Assembly (NCBI GenBank): GCA_963724805.1 | Contig: CAVRWA010000011.1 | Span: 1,054,001-1,118,000, forward strand | Source of the DNA: CAVQZA01 sp963724805 | GTDB lineage: Bacteria > Actinomycetota > Thermoleophilia > Gaiellales > Gaiellaceae | Length of the DNA stretch: 64,000 nt | Direction: 5' to 3' | Shown: one piece after another, positions 1-8,047 of the stretch | Position numbering within the stretch: the first letter of the stretch is position 1 | Layout of the letters: the number at the start of each line of letters is the position of its first letter | The notes under the pieces: generated by a model | Seen by the model: the letters and a program-made list of their open reading frames with translations, nothing else | Databases searched by the model: none | What the model was told of the DNA's origin: nothing | Translations under genes and position numbers: made by a program

Positions 1-313
1 CGGCGAACCGATCAGGATCGAGGAGCTCGTGATCGACCCCGCGCAGGTGCAGGCCTTCATCGACGGCGAGAGCGCCGACCTGACGCCCACGGAGTTCCGG
101 CTCCTCTACCAGCTCGCCCTTCAGCGCGGCCGCGTCGCAACGCGTGACGAGCTGCTCCAGAAGATCTGGGGCCGCCGCGAGGCGCACCGCGACCGCACGG
201 TCGACGTCTTCGTCCGCCGCCTCCGGGAGAAGGTCGACCGCCGTGCGTCGTCCCACACGTTCATCCAGACGCGCTACGGCGTCGGCTACCGGCTCGAAGC
301 CGTCCCCAAGTAG
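1..313 (+). CDS. OmpR/PhoB-type response regulator, C-terminal DNA-binding domain (partial)
   Basis: The reading frame is open from base 2, so the gene starts upstream of the window and only about 103 C-terminal residues are visible. They form a winged-helix effector domain: LTPTEFRLLYQLA (first helix), RDELLQKIWG, TVDVFVRRLREKV (recognition helix) and the terminal hairpin RYGVGYRL. Such proteins are phosphorylated by a partner histidine kinase and bind promoter DNA. The receiver domain and any kinase lie outside the window. The gene is convergent with the downstream thiolase gene. Confidence 0.9.
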   Translation, partial: GEPIRIEELVIDPAQVQAFIDGESADLTPTEFRLLYQLALQRGRVATRDELLQKIWGRREAHRDRTVDVFVRRLREKVDRRASSHTFIQTRYGVGYRLEAVPK

Positions 314-353
314 CACCCCTCAAGGCAGGGCACCACGAACCTCGACTCTCCTA

Positions 354-370
354 AAGGGGTCAGACCCCTT
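354..370. repeat. REP-like palindrome GGGGTCAGACCCC
   Basis: A near-perfect palindrome, AAGGGGTCAGACCCCTT, lies between two convergent genes. The same core recurs at 27933 and, as GGGGTCTGACCCC, at 28039. It may act as a bidirectional terminator or be a REP-type dispersed repeat. Confidence 0.6.
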
Positions 371-455
371 CCTGAGGGTCGTGAGATTCGGTGAGTTTCG
401 ACACCTTCGAGACATGGCGGAAGGGCGTACGAAGTCTCGCTCGAGGGTCGAGATC

Positions 456-1607
456 TCAGACCTCGAGCAGGAGCGCGTCGCCCTGGCCGCCGCCGGAGCA
501 GATCGCGGCGAGGCCGAGCCCGCCGCCCTCGCGGCGCAGCTCGTGGACGAGCGTGCCGACGATGCGGCCGCCCGAGGCGCCGATCGGGTGCCCGAGCGCG
601 ATCGCGCCGCCGTTGACGTTCACCGTCTCGGGATCGGCGCCGAGCAGCCGCGTCGAGTTCGTCGCCACCGAGGCGAAGGCCTCGTTGATCTCGATCCGCT
701 TCACGTCGGCGACCGTCCGCCCCGCCTTCTCGAGCGCGAGCGCGCCCGCACGCGCAGGCGTGCGCGGCAGGTACGCGAAGTCGTCCGCGACGTAGGCCTG
801 CGCGACGATCTGCGCGAGGATCGTGAGTCCCCGCTCGAGCGCGAACGCCTCACTCGTGACGACGACACACGAGGCGCCGTCGTTGACCCCGGGGGCGTTG
901 CCGGCGGTCGTCGTACCCTCCGGATCGAAGACCGGCTGCAGCGCCGCGAGCTTCTCGAGCGTCGTGTCGCGCCGGATCGCCTCGTCGGCGGTGACGTCGC
1001 CGACGGGAAAGAGCTCCTCGGCGTAGCGTCCCTGGTCCTGGGCGCTCGCCGCACGCTCCTGCGACCGCACCGCCCAGGCGTCCTGCTCCTCGCGGCTGAT
1101 CCCGAGCTCGCGCGCGACCGCCGAGTTCTGCTGCGCCATCAGGAGCCCGTCGAAGGTGCACGTGAGCCCGTCGTAGGTCATCGCGTCGACGAGCTCGCCG
1201 TCGCCGAAGCGGTAGCCGAAGCGGGCCTTCTGGAGCAGGTAGGGCGCGTTCGACATCGACTCCATCCCGCCCGTGACGACCACGTCGTGCTCGCCCGCGC
1301 GGATCATCAGGTCGGCGATCTGGATCGCTCTGATCGAGGAGGCGCAGACCTTGTTGACCGTGTCGGCGCCGACCTCTTTCGGGATCCCCGCGCCGACCGC
1401 GGCCTGGCGCGCGGGAGCCTGGCCGGCGCCCGCCTGCAGCACCTGGCCCATGATCACGTACTCAGCCTCTCCCGGCGCGAGGCCGGCGCGCTCGAGGCCG
1501 GCGCGGATCGCGAACGCGCCCAGCTCGGTCGCGGGATAGCCGGCGAGACCCCCGCCGAGCTTGCCGAACGGTGTCCGCACGGCGGAGACGATCACGGCGG
1601 TGGACAT
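456..1607 (-). CDS. Acetyl-CoA C-acyltransferase (thiolase)
   Basis: A 383-residue thiolase, the usual length for the family, which condenses or cleaves acyl-CoAs with CoA. The nucleophilic cysteine sits in VNKVCASS (about residue 88), the catalytic histidine in GHPIGASG (about 340) and the second cysteine in CSGGGQG (about 370). The N-terminus STAVIVSAVRTPFGK is typical, and a GAGG precedes the ATG. It begins 10 bp after the M42 peptidase gene, so the two are probably cotranscribed. Whether it is biosynthetic (AtoB/PhaA-like) or degradative (FadA-like) cannot be told from sequence alone. Confidence 0.92.
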   Translation of the reverse strand: MSTAVIVSAVRTPFGKLGGGLAGYPATELGAFAIRAGLERAGLAPGEAEYVIMGQVLQAGAGQAPARQAAVGAGIPKEVGADTVNKVCASSIRAIQIADLMIRAGEHDVVVTGGMESMSNAPYLLQKARFGYRFGDGELVDAMTYDGLTCTFDGLLMAQQNSAVARELGISREEQDAWAVRSQERAASAQDQGRYAEELFPVGDVTADEAIRRDTTLEKLAALQPVFDPEGTTTAGNAPGVNDGASCVVVTSEAFALERGLTILAQIVAQAYVADDFAYLPRTPARAGALALEKAGRTVADVKRIEINEAFASVATNSTRLLGADPETVNVNGGAIALGHPIGASGGRIVGTLVHELRREGGGLGLAAICSGGGQGDALLLEV

Positions 1608-1617
1608 GCCTCGAAGG

Positions 1618-2658
1618 CTACCGCGCGAGGTTCAGGCCGGGCTCGAGCCGCTGCAAGAAGCCGACGGTGAGCCTGATCGCGTCCTCGACGTCGGAGAGCT
1701 GGGCCAGCTCGCTCGGCGAGTGCATGTAGCGCAGCGGCACCGAGACGAGGGCCGTGGGCACGCCGCCGCGGCTGATGTGCGTGTAGTCGGCGTCGGTGCT
1801 CGTCTGCCCGCCGGCGACCTCGAGCGTGTACGGGATCCCTTCCGCGTCCGCCGTCTCGACGAGGAGCTCGACGAGTCGCGGATGCAGTAGGGGACCGCGG
1901 AGGATCGTGGGGCCGCTGCCGAGGGCGTGTGCTCCGTCATCGCTCGGATCGGCGCCGGGCGAGTCGCTCGCCGTCGTGACGTCGAAGACCAGCGCGAGAT
2001 CGGGCTCGAGCGCGAAGACCGCGGTGCGCGCGCCGTGACAGCCGATCTCCTCCTGGGCCGCGGCGATCGCGACGACGTCACCTGGCGCGCCCGCCTCCGC
2101 CGCCCGCCGTGCGGACTCGAGCGCGATGTATGCGCCGAGCCTGTTGTCGAGCGCACGCGAGACGATGCGGCCGTTCGGGAGCTCGGCCGGCTCTGCGCCG
2201 AGCACGGCTGCGTCGCCCGGCCGGACGAGGCTCCGCGCCTCGGCGCCGTCGCGGGCGCCGATGTCGACGTGGAGCTCCTTGATGTCGGCCGCCTTCCGCT
2301 CGGACGGCCGCGCCGCGCTGTCGCGCCTGCGCGCCACGAGGCCCTTGACGCCGCTCAAGAACTCGACCCGCTGACCGACGAGCGGCTCCGCCGAGAAGCC
2401 GCCGATGCGGCGGATCGAGATGAACCCCTCGTCGTTCACGTGCGTGGCGATCACGCCGATCTCGTCGATGTGGCCCACGAGTGCGCTGACCAGACCGCCG
2501 GCGCGACCCGAGACGCGGGCGAAGCTCGAGCCGAGCGTGTCGCCCGAGACCTCGGCGAACGGAGCCGCGGCGTCGCGCCAGACGGCGGTCGCGCGCTCCT
2601 CCGAGCCGGAGGGCGCGGGCGCGACGAGGAGCTGGTGGAGCAGATCGGGAATCGACAC
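1618..2658 (-). CDS. M42-family metallopeptidase (aminopeptidase)
   Basis: A dinuclear metal aminopeptidase of the M42 (CelM/TET) family. Visible ligands and catalytic residues are the histidine in LVGHIDEIGV, the aspartate in DNRLGAY, the glutamates in QEEIGCHGA, the aspartate in VFDVTTASDSPG and the histidine in DYTHISRGG. I chose the GTG at 2658 (VSIPDLLHQLL) because AGAGGG stands 8 bp upstream and M42 proteins normally begin here. A longer frame reaches 2697 but would overlap the trp promoter. It is divergent from the trp operon and lies upstream of the thiolase in one transcription unit. Confidence 0.88.
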   Translation of the reverse strand: MSIPDLLHQLLVAPAPSGSEERATAVWRDAAAPFAEVSGDTLGSSFARVSGRAGGLVSALVGHIDEIGVIATHVNDEGFISIRRIGGFSAEPLVGQRVEFLSGVKGLVARRRDSAARPSERKAADIKELHVDIGARDGAEARSLVRPGDAAVLGAEPAELPNGRIVSRALDNRLGAYIALESARRAAEAGAPGDVVAIAAAQEEIGCHGARTAVFALEPDLALVFDVTTASDSPGADPSDDGAHALGSGPTILRGPLLHPRLVELLVETADAEGIPYTLEVAGGQTSTDADYTHISRGGVPTALVSVPLRYMHSPSELAQLSDVEDAIRLTVGFLQRLEPGLNLAR

Positions 2659-2674
2659 GGCGGCGCCCTCTATC

Positions 2675-2704
2675 TTGACGTACCGGAGCCCCGGCACCTA
2701 CTCT
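2675..2704 (+). promoter_or_regulatory. Promoter of the trp operon
   Basis: A TTGACG -35 box (2675-2680) and TACTCT -10 box (2699-2704) are separated by 18 bp. The predicted transcript starts near 2711, only one or two bases before the leader-peptide ATG at 2713, so that leader would be translated from an almost leaderless mRNA. The promoter overlaps the upstream side of the divergent M42 gene. Confidence 0.6.
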
Positions 2705-2712
2705 GAGTGGCG

Positions 2713-2784
2713 ATGTCTCCCGTCACTCGCAGCTGGGCCTGGTTCTGGCGCCACGAGCGGGGCGGGAGCCTGCGCCTGAGCTGA
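2713..2784 (+). CDS. trpL: Trp leader peptide of the attenuator
   Basis: A 23-codon reading frame starts at ATG 2713 and ends at TGA 2784. Its middle reads RSWAWFWRH, three tryptophan codons in five, which is the signature of a transcription-attenuation leader peptide. It lies between the promoter and an intrinsic terminator that precedes trpE. A CGCCTG/CAGGCG hairpin (2773-2792) spanning its stop codon could be part of the alternative RNA folding. In the classical model, scarcity of charged tRNA-Trp stalls the ribosome on these codons and prevents terminator formation. Confidence 0.8.
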   Translation: MSPVTRSWAWFWRHERGGSLRLS

Positions 2785-2818
2785 CCCAGGCGAAATGACA
2801 ACCCGTTCCGCTCATCCC

Positions 2819-2839
2819 GGCCCTCACCGAGGGCCTTTT
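2819..2839 (+). terminator. Intrinsic terminator of the trp attenuator
   Basis: GGCCCTC (2819-2825), loop ACC and GAGGGCC (2829-2835) form a 7-bp perfect stem followed directly by TTTT (2836-2839). It lies 20 bp before the trpE start and just after the Trp-rich leader peptide. Confidence 0.78.
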
Positions 2840-2859
2840 CGCGTCCCGGAAGGACTCCC

Positions 2860-4092
2860 TTGACCGTGAGCACCGACATCTCCACCGACCTGATCACCCC
2901 GCTCGGGGCATACCTCCGCCTGCGTGAGGCCGGCCGTGGCGCCTTCCTGCTCGAGTCGGTGGACAAGGGTCGGCTCGGCCGCCATTCGTTCGTCGGCTGC
3001 GGCTCGCGTCTCGTCTACCTGAACGAGGCCGAGGCCTGCGGCGAGCCCGTCGTCGGCTACCTCGGCTACGACCACGTCGCGCGGCTCGAGCCGACCGTGC
3101 CGCTGCCGGACGACGGGTACGACCTGCCCGAGAGCCGTTTCGTGGTCGCCGAACTGCTCGTCCGCTTCGATCACGCCGCCGGGATCGCCGAGGTGCTCCG
3201 CGGCGACCCGGTCGAGGTCGCCGCGTTGTTCGCCGCCCCCGCGCCTGTCCCCACGAGACATGTCCCGGTGCCTGACCCCCGGACACGTCGCTTTCCGTGG
3301 CAGGAGGAATACGAGCGCCGCGTACGTGCCGCGAAGGACCACATCCGCGCCGGCGATGCGTTCCAGATCGTGCTCTCGCAGCGCGCGGAACGGCCGACCG
3401 CGGCGAGCGCGCTCGAGCTCTACCGGGCGCTGCGCCGCGTCAACCCCTCGCCGTACCTGTTCCTGCTCGAGCTGGACGGGCTCGCGCTCGTCGGCTCCTC
3501 GCCCGAGACGCTCGTCAAGCTCGAGGGACGGCGGGCGAGCCTCAACCCGATCGCCGGCACCACGCACCCCGGTCCCGGCGACGCCGAGCGGCTGCTCGCC
3601 TCGGACAAGGATCGCGCGGAACACGTCATGCTCGTCGACCTCGGCCGCAACGACCTCTCTCGGGTCTGCCGCCCCGGCACGGTGCGCGTCGAGCGCTTCC
3701 TCGAGCCCGAGCGGTTCTCCCACGTCACCCACCTCGTGTCGGAAGTGGCCGGCGAGCTGGGGCCGGATGTGACGCCGTTCGATCTCCTCCGTGCCTGCTT
3801 CCCGGCGGGCACGGTCTCCGGGGCGCCGAAGGTGCGCGCGATGCAGCTGATCTCCGAGCTCGAGGGCTACCGCCGCGGGCCGTACGCGGGTGCCGTCGGC
3901 TACGCGACGCCGGATGGGACGCTCGACACCTGCATCGCGATCCGCACGATCGTCCTCCACGACGGCGTGGCGCGCCTGCAGGCGGGGGCGGGGATCGTGG
4001 CAGACTCCGATCCTGCGGCAGAGCACCGCGAATGCCTGTCCAAGCTGGCCGCGCTCGAGGCCGCAATCGAGCTGGCCGAGCAGAGCCCATGA
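2860..4092 (+). CDS. trpE: Anthranilate synthase component I
   Basis: Converts chorismate to anthranilate with TrpG, the first step of tryptophan synthesis. At 410 residues it is shorter than the usual ~500. The feedback-inhibition element LLES...S is present near residues 30-42. Catalytic-domain motifs include NPIAGT, LLASDKDRAEHVMLVDLGRN, FPAGTVSGAPKVRAM and QAGAGIVADSDP. The TTG at 2860 follows GGAAGG by 6 bp; the GTG at 2866 is an alternative start. The linker PVPTRHVPVPDPRTRRF is encoded by a REP-like repeat (3258-3288). The stop overlaps the trpG start as ATGA. Confidence 0.95.
   Translation: MTVSTDISTDLITPLGAYLRLREAGRGAFLLESVDKGRLGRHSFVGCGSRLVYLNEAEACGEPVVGYLGYDHVARLEPTVPLPDDGYDLPESRFVVAELLVRFDHAAGIAEVLRGDPVEVAALFAAPAPVPTRHVPVPDPRTRRFPWQEEYERRVRAAKDHIRAGDAFQIVLSQRAERPTAASALELYRALRRVNPSPYLFLLELDGLALVGSSPETLVKLEGRRASLNPIAGTTHPGPGDAERLLASDKDRAEHVMLVDLGRNDLSRVCRPGTVRVERFLEPERFSHVTHLVSEVAGELGPDVTPFDLLRACFPAGTVSGAPKVRAMQLISELEGYRRGPYAGAVGYATPDGTLDTCIAIRTIVLHDGVARLQAGAGIVADSDPAAEHRECLSKLAALEAAIELAEQSP
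3258..3288. repeat. REP-like imperfect palindrome inside trpE
   Basis: An imperfect palindrome running from ACATGTCC to GGACACGT. Its 19 bases 3262-3280 (GTCCCGGTGCCTGACCCCC) reappear in reverse complement at 18682-18700. It is read in frame and encodes the flexible linker between the two parts of TrpE. Confidence 0.6.
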
Positions 4093-4643
4093 TCCTCCTC
4101 GTCGACAACTACGACTCGTTCACGTACAACCTCGCCCACCTCTTCGCGGAGCTGGGGGCCGAGGTCGTCGTGCGCCGGAACGATCAGATCGACGCGGACA
4201 CGGCGGAACGCCTGGCGCCTTCGCACCTCGTGATCTCGCCCGGCCCGGGGCGTCCCATCGACGCCGGCGCATCCCTGGAGATCATCCGCCGGCTCGCACC
4301 GACGACGCCGACGCTCGGCGTGTGCCTCGGCCACCAGGTGATCGTCGAGGCGTTCGGCGGCGAGGTCGGCCAGGCGCGGGCGCTCCTGCACGGCAAGGCT
4401 AGCCCGGTCCATCACGACGGCCGGGGCGTCTTCGCCGGGCTCCCCGACGGCTTCGAGGCCGGCCGCTACCACTCGCTCGCGGCGGTGCGCGTCCCCGACG
4501 TGCTGGAGGTGACCGCGACCGCCGACGACGGCGAGGTGATGGCCGTCCGCCACAGGAAGCTGCGCGTCGAAGGCGTCCAGTTCCATCCCGAGTCGGTGCT
4601 GACCCCGCTCGGGCCCGACCTCGCGAGGAACTTCCTCGGATGA
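4089..4643 (+). CDS. trpG: Anthranilate synthase glutamine amidotransferase component II
   Basis: A class I glutamine amidotransferase of 184 residues that supplies ammonia to TrpE. The nucleophile is the cysteine in GVCLGHQ; the His-Glu pair is in FHPES. N-terminal ILLVDNYDSFTYN and ISPGPG are characteristic. ATGA overlaps with trpE upstream and trpD downstream indicate translational coupling. No extra domain is fused. A shared role in folate synthesis (PabA) is possible but not shown. Confidence 0.95.
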   Translation: MILLVDNYDSFTYNLAHLFAELGAEVVVRRNDQIDADTAERLAPSHLVISPGPGRPIDAGASLEIIRRLAPTTPTLGVCLGHQVIVEAFGGEVGQARALLHGKASPVHHDGRGVFAGLPDGFEAGRYHSLAAVRVPDVLEVTATADDGEVMAVRHRKLRVEGVQFHPESVLTPLGPDLARNFLG

Positions 4644-5656
4644 TCCAGGCGGCCCTCCAGAAGGTGATCGACGGCCGCGATCTCACCCGCGAGGAGGCGC
4701 GCGAGGTGATGGGCTCGGTGATGGAGGGCGAGGCGACGCCGGCCCAGATCGGGGGCTTCCTGGTGGCGCTGCGGGTGAAGGGCGAGACGGCCGACGAGAT
4801 CGCCGGCAGCGCCGAGGCGATGCGCGCCCACGTGCTCCAGGTGCAGCCGCACCGCGACGACCTCGTCGACACGGCGGGCACGGGCGGCGACGGCCAGAGC
4901 ACGATCAACATCTCCACCGCGGCGGCGCTCGTCGCGGCGGCCGCGGGCTCGGCGGTCGCCAAGCACGGCAACCGCGCGGTCTCCTCGGCATCGGGCTCCG
5001 CGGACGTACTCGAGGCCCTCGGCTTCTCGCTGGAGCAGGAGCCGGAGCGGATCGCGCGCTCGATCGACGACCTCGGCTTCGGCTTCCTCTTCGCCCCTTC
5101 CCACCACCCCGCGATGCGGCACGCGGCGGCGGTGCGGCGCGAGCTCGGGACGCGTACGGTCTTCAACGTGCTCGGCCCGCTCACGAACCCCGCCGGCGCC
5201 CGCGCCCAGATCGTCGGCGTCTACTCGCCGCAGCTCGTGCGCACGATCGCCGACGTGCTCGCGCGACTCGGTGCTCGCCGCGCGTTCGTCGTCCACGGCG
5301 CGGCCGGGATCGACGAGCTCTCCCCCGCCGGGCCGAATCTCGTCTGCGAGGTCGTCGACGGTGAGGTGCACGACCGCGAGATCGACCCGCTCGACCTCGG
5401 CGTGCCGCGCTGCGACCCGGCCGAGCTGCGCGGCGGCTCGCCAGAGCAGAACGCGCTCGTGATCCGCGAGGTCTTCGCCGGCCGCGACGGGGCCGCGCGC
5501 GACGCGATCCTGCTCAATGCCGCGGGCGCGATCGCCGCCGGCGGCCACGCGCACGACCTCCGCGAGGGGCTTGCACTCGCCCGGGAGGCGGTCGCCTCCG
5601 GGGCGGCGGGCGAGCGTTTGGAGCAGCTGGCGGCCTTCTCCCGGGGTGAGAGCTGA
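4640..5656 (+). CDS. trpD: Anthranilate phosphoribosyltransferase
   Basis: Transfers phosphoribose from PRPP to anthranilate. The 338 residues match the family length. PRPP/anthranilate motifs are DTAGTGGDGQSTINIST (about residues 75-92), KHGNRAVSS and GSADVLEALG, followed by the FNVLGPLTNP segment. The start ATG overlaps the trpG stop by 4 bp, and the stop shares a base with the trpCF start. Confidence 0.95.
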   Translation: MIQAALQKVIDGRDLTREEAREVMGSVMEGEATPAQIGGFLVALRVKGETADEIAGSAEAMRAHVLQVQPHRDDLVDTAGTGGDGQSTINISTAAALVAAAAGSAVAKHGNRAVSSASGSADVLEALGFSLEQEPERIARSIDDLGFGFLFAPSHHPAMRHAAAVRRELGTRTVFNVLGPLTNPAGARAQIVGVYSPQLVRTIADVLARLGARRAFVVHGAAGIDELSPAGPNLVCEVVDGEVHDREIDPLDLGVPRCDPAELRGGSPEQNALVIREVFAGRDGAARDAILLNAAGAIAAGGHAHDLREGLALAREAVASGAAGERLEQLAAFSRGES

Positions 5657-6807
5657 TGCGCTTCCGCGACGCATTGGCCGCGCCCGGCCTTCAGGCGATC
5701 GCCGAGGTGAAGCGGCGCTCGCCGTCGGCAGGCGACCTTCGTCCCGACGCCGATCCGGCCGCTCTCGCGCCGGCGTTCGCCGCAGCGGGCGCCGCCGCCT
5801 GCTCGATCCTGGTCGACGAGCGCTTCGGCGGCTCCTTCGACGACCTGCGCGCCGCGCGCGCCTCGACAGAGCTGCCGCTGCTCGCGAAGGGCTTCTTCAC
5901 CGAGGAGGCGCACCTGCTCTCCTGCCGGGAGGCGGGCGCCGACGCCGCGCTGCTGCTCCTGCGCGACCTCGACGACGGCCGGGCCGCGGCGCTTCTCGCC
6001 ACGGCGGCCGAGCTCGGGCTCGAGACTCTCGTTGAGGCTCACGACGCGGCGGAGCTCGACCGCGCCGTCGCGCTCGGCGCGCCGGTGATCGGCGTCAACG
6101 CGCGCGACCTCTCCTCCTTCGCGATCGACCGCGCCGCGCAACTCGCGCTCGTGGCGCGCGCGCCGCGAGACCGTGTGATCGTCGCCGAGAGCGCAGTCGA
6201 CTCCCGGGCCAAAGGCGCCGCGGCGGAGCTCGCAGGCGCCGCCGCGATCCTGGTCGGCAGCGCGCTGATGCGCGCGCCCGATCCCGCCGCGAAGCTCTCC
6301 GAGCTGCTCAGGCGCCCACTGGTGAAGGTCTGCGGGCTGACGCGCGAGGAGGACGTGGCGGTCGCCGCCGAGGCGGGCGCCGACCTCGCCGGGTTCATCC
6401 TCGCGAAGGAGAGCCCACGCACCGCTCCGGGCGTGCTCGAGGTCCCCGAGACGATGCTCTCGGTCGCCGTCCACGTCGGCGAGGCGCCCGAAGCAGGCGC
6501 GGACCTCGTCCAGCTCTACACCCGCGAGGACGGTCACCGAAGCCGCGACGCGGTGCTCCTGCGCGACGGCGAACAGGTCGCACGGGTCGTCGACCTCCCG
6601 TGGCAGGAAGACGATCCCAACCACCTGGCCCGCGCCGCCGAGGTCGAGGGGCGCCTGATGCTGGCCGGTGGCCTCGACGCCTCGAACGTCGGCGCGGCGA
6701 TCGCGGCCGTCCGCCCGTGGGCCGTCGACGCCAGCTCGCGGCTCGAGTCCGCGCCCGGGATCAAGGATCACGCGAAGGTGCGTGCGTTCGTGGAGGCCGC
6801 CCGGTGA
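5656..6807 (+). CDS. trpCF: Fused indole-3-glycerol-phosphate synthase / phosphoribosylanthranilate isomerase
   Basis: A bifunctional 383-residue protein. Residues 1-215 are indole-glycerol-phosphate synthase: IAEVKRRSPSAG, LLAKGFF, ETLVEAHD, IGVNARDL and the phosphate site LVGSALM. Residues 220-383 are the isomerase: VKVCGLTREEDV (catalytic Cys), LAGGLDASNV and VDASSRLESAPGIKD. Both halves are short. The synthase begins about ten residues before the first catalytic lysine and lacks the usual N-terminal extension. The isomerase lacks the usual GGTG loop and has VVDLPWQEDD there, keeping an Asp. The order C-F fusion resembles that of enterobacteria. GTGA overlap with trpB. Confidence 0.9.
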   Translation: MRFRDALAAPGLQAIAEVKRRSPSAGDLRPDADPAALAPAFAAAGAAACSILVDERFGGSFDDLRAARASTELPLLAKGFFTEEAHLLSCREAGADAALLLLRDLDDGRAAALLATAAELGLETLVEAHDAAELDRAVALGAPVIGVNARDLSSFAIDRAAQLALVARAPRDRVIVAESAVDSRAKGAAAELAGAAAILVGSALMRAPDPAAKLSELLRRPLVKVCGLTREEDVAVAAEAGADLAGFILAKESPRTAPGVLEVPETMLSVAVHVGEAPEAGADLVQLYTREDGHRSRDAVLLRDGEQVARVVDLPWQEDDPNHLARAAEVEGRLMLAGGLDASNVGAAIAAVRPWAVDASSRLESAPGIKDHAKVRAFVEAAR

Positions 6808-7919
6808 GCCGCACCTACGGCGAGTACGGGGGGCGCTACGTCCCCGAGACCCTGATCCCGGCTCTCGACGAGCTGGAGCGCGGCTGGGCCGACGCGCTCG
6901 CGGATCCGGCGTATCGTGCGGAGCTCGATCACCTGGGCGCGACGTTCGCCGGCCGGCCCACGCCGCTTACGCTCGCCGAGCGCTTCGCGCCGGGGAAACG
7001 CCTCTACCTGAAGCGCGAGGACCTGCTCCACACGGGCGCGCACAAGCTCAACAACGCGCTGGGGCAGGCGGTGCTCGCCCGGCGGCTCGGCAAGCGCCGG
7101 ATCGTCGCGGAGACGGGCGCCGGCCAGCACGGCGTGGCGACCGCGACCGTGTGCGCCCGGTTCGGGCTCGAGTGCGTCGTCTACATGGGCTCTGAGGACA
7201 TGCACCGCCAGCGTCCCAACGTCGAGCGGATGGGGCTGCTCGGCGCCGAGGTGGTCCCGGTCGAGTTCGGTACGCGCACGCTGAAGGAGGCGACGAGCGA
7301 GGCCATCCGCGACTGGATCACGAACGTCCAGACGACCCACTACCTGATCGGCTCGTGCGTGGGCCCGGCGCCGTACCCCGAGATCGTGCGCGAGCTGCAG
7401 GCGGTGATCGGGCGCGAGGCGCGCGTGCAGATGCTCGAGACAGAGGGGCGGCTGCCCGAGGTCGTCGTGGCGTGCGTCGGCGGCGGCTCGAACGCAATCG
7501 GCATCTTCGCGGGCTTCGTCGACGACGCCGACGTGCGCCTGGTGGGCGTCGAGGCAGCCGGCGCGGCCAGCCTCGGCGGCGGGCGCACCGGCGTCCTCCA
7601 CGGGTCGCGCTCCTCGGTGCTTGCCGACGAGGACGGCCAGATCGCCGACGCACACTCGATCTCGGCCGGGCTCGACTACCCGGGAGTCGGCCCCGAGCAC
7701 GCGTTCCTGCGGGACACGGGCCGCGCGACCTATGTCGGGGCGACCGACGAAGAAGCGCTCGCCGCGCTCAAGCGCCTGACGCGGACCGAGGGCATCATCC
7801 CCGCGCTCGAGCCCGCGCACGCGCTCGCCCGGGCCGCCGACCTGGACGAGGAACTGGTGCTCGTCTGCCTCTCGGGGCGAGGCGACAAGGATCTCGAGAC
7901 GGTGCTGGGCGCGTCGTGA
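6804..7919 (+). CDS. trpB: Tryptophan synthase beta chain
   Basis: A PLP enzyme that condenses indole with serine. The PLP lysine is in HTGAHKLNNALGQ (about residue 78), the phosphate-binding glycines in GGGSNAIG (about 225), and LSGRGDKD is near the C-terminus. At 371 residues it is slightly shorter than the usual ~395. The GTG at 6804 overlaps the trpCF stop and gives the standard start (SRTYGEYGGRYVPETL). Unlike most operons, the next gene downstream is not trpA but an antisense channel-like gene. Confidence 0.95.
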   Translation: MSRTYGEYGGRYVPETLIPALDELERGWADALADPAYRAELDHLGATFAGRPTPLTLAERFAPGKRLYLKREDLLHTGAHKLNNALGQAVLARRLGKRRIVAETGAGQHGVATATVCARFGLECVVYMGSEDMHRQRPNVERMGLLGAEVVPVEFGTRTLKEATSEAIRDWITNVQTTHYLIGSCVGPAPYPEIVRELQAVIGREARVQMLETEGRLPEVVVACVGGGSNAIGIFAGFVDDADVRLVGVEAAGAASLGGGRTGVLHGSRSSVLADEDGQIADAHSISAGLDYPGVGPEHAFLRDTGRATYVGATDEEALAALKRLTRTEGIIPALEPAHALARAADLDEELVLVCLSGRGDKDLETVLGAS

Positions 7920-8047
7920 GCGCCCGCTCCCCGGAAGGACCCATCCCTAACCCCCACCCACCCACGGGGCTGAAGACGGTAGCGCCTTGCGGCGCACCGG
8001 ATCGTGCCGATCGTGTGCCGACTCTGCGCGCACGCCGCACCGGCCGG

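Noticed and set aside
2659..2697. Extended N-terminus of the M42 peptidase up to 2697
   Set aside because: It covers the trp promoter and has no ribosome site, whereas GTG 2658 has AGAGGG and the family-typical N-terminus.
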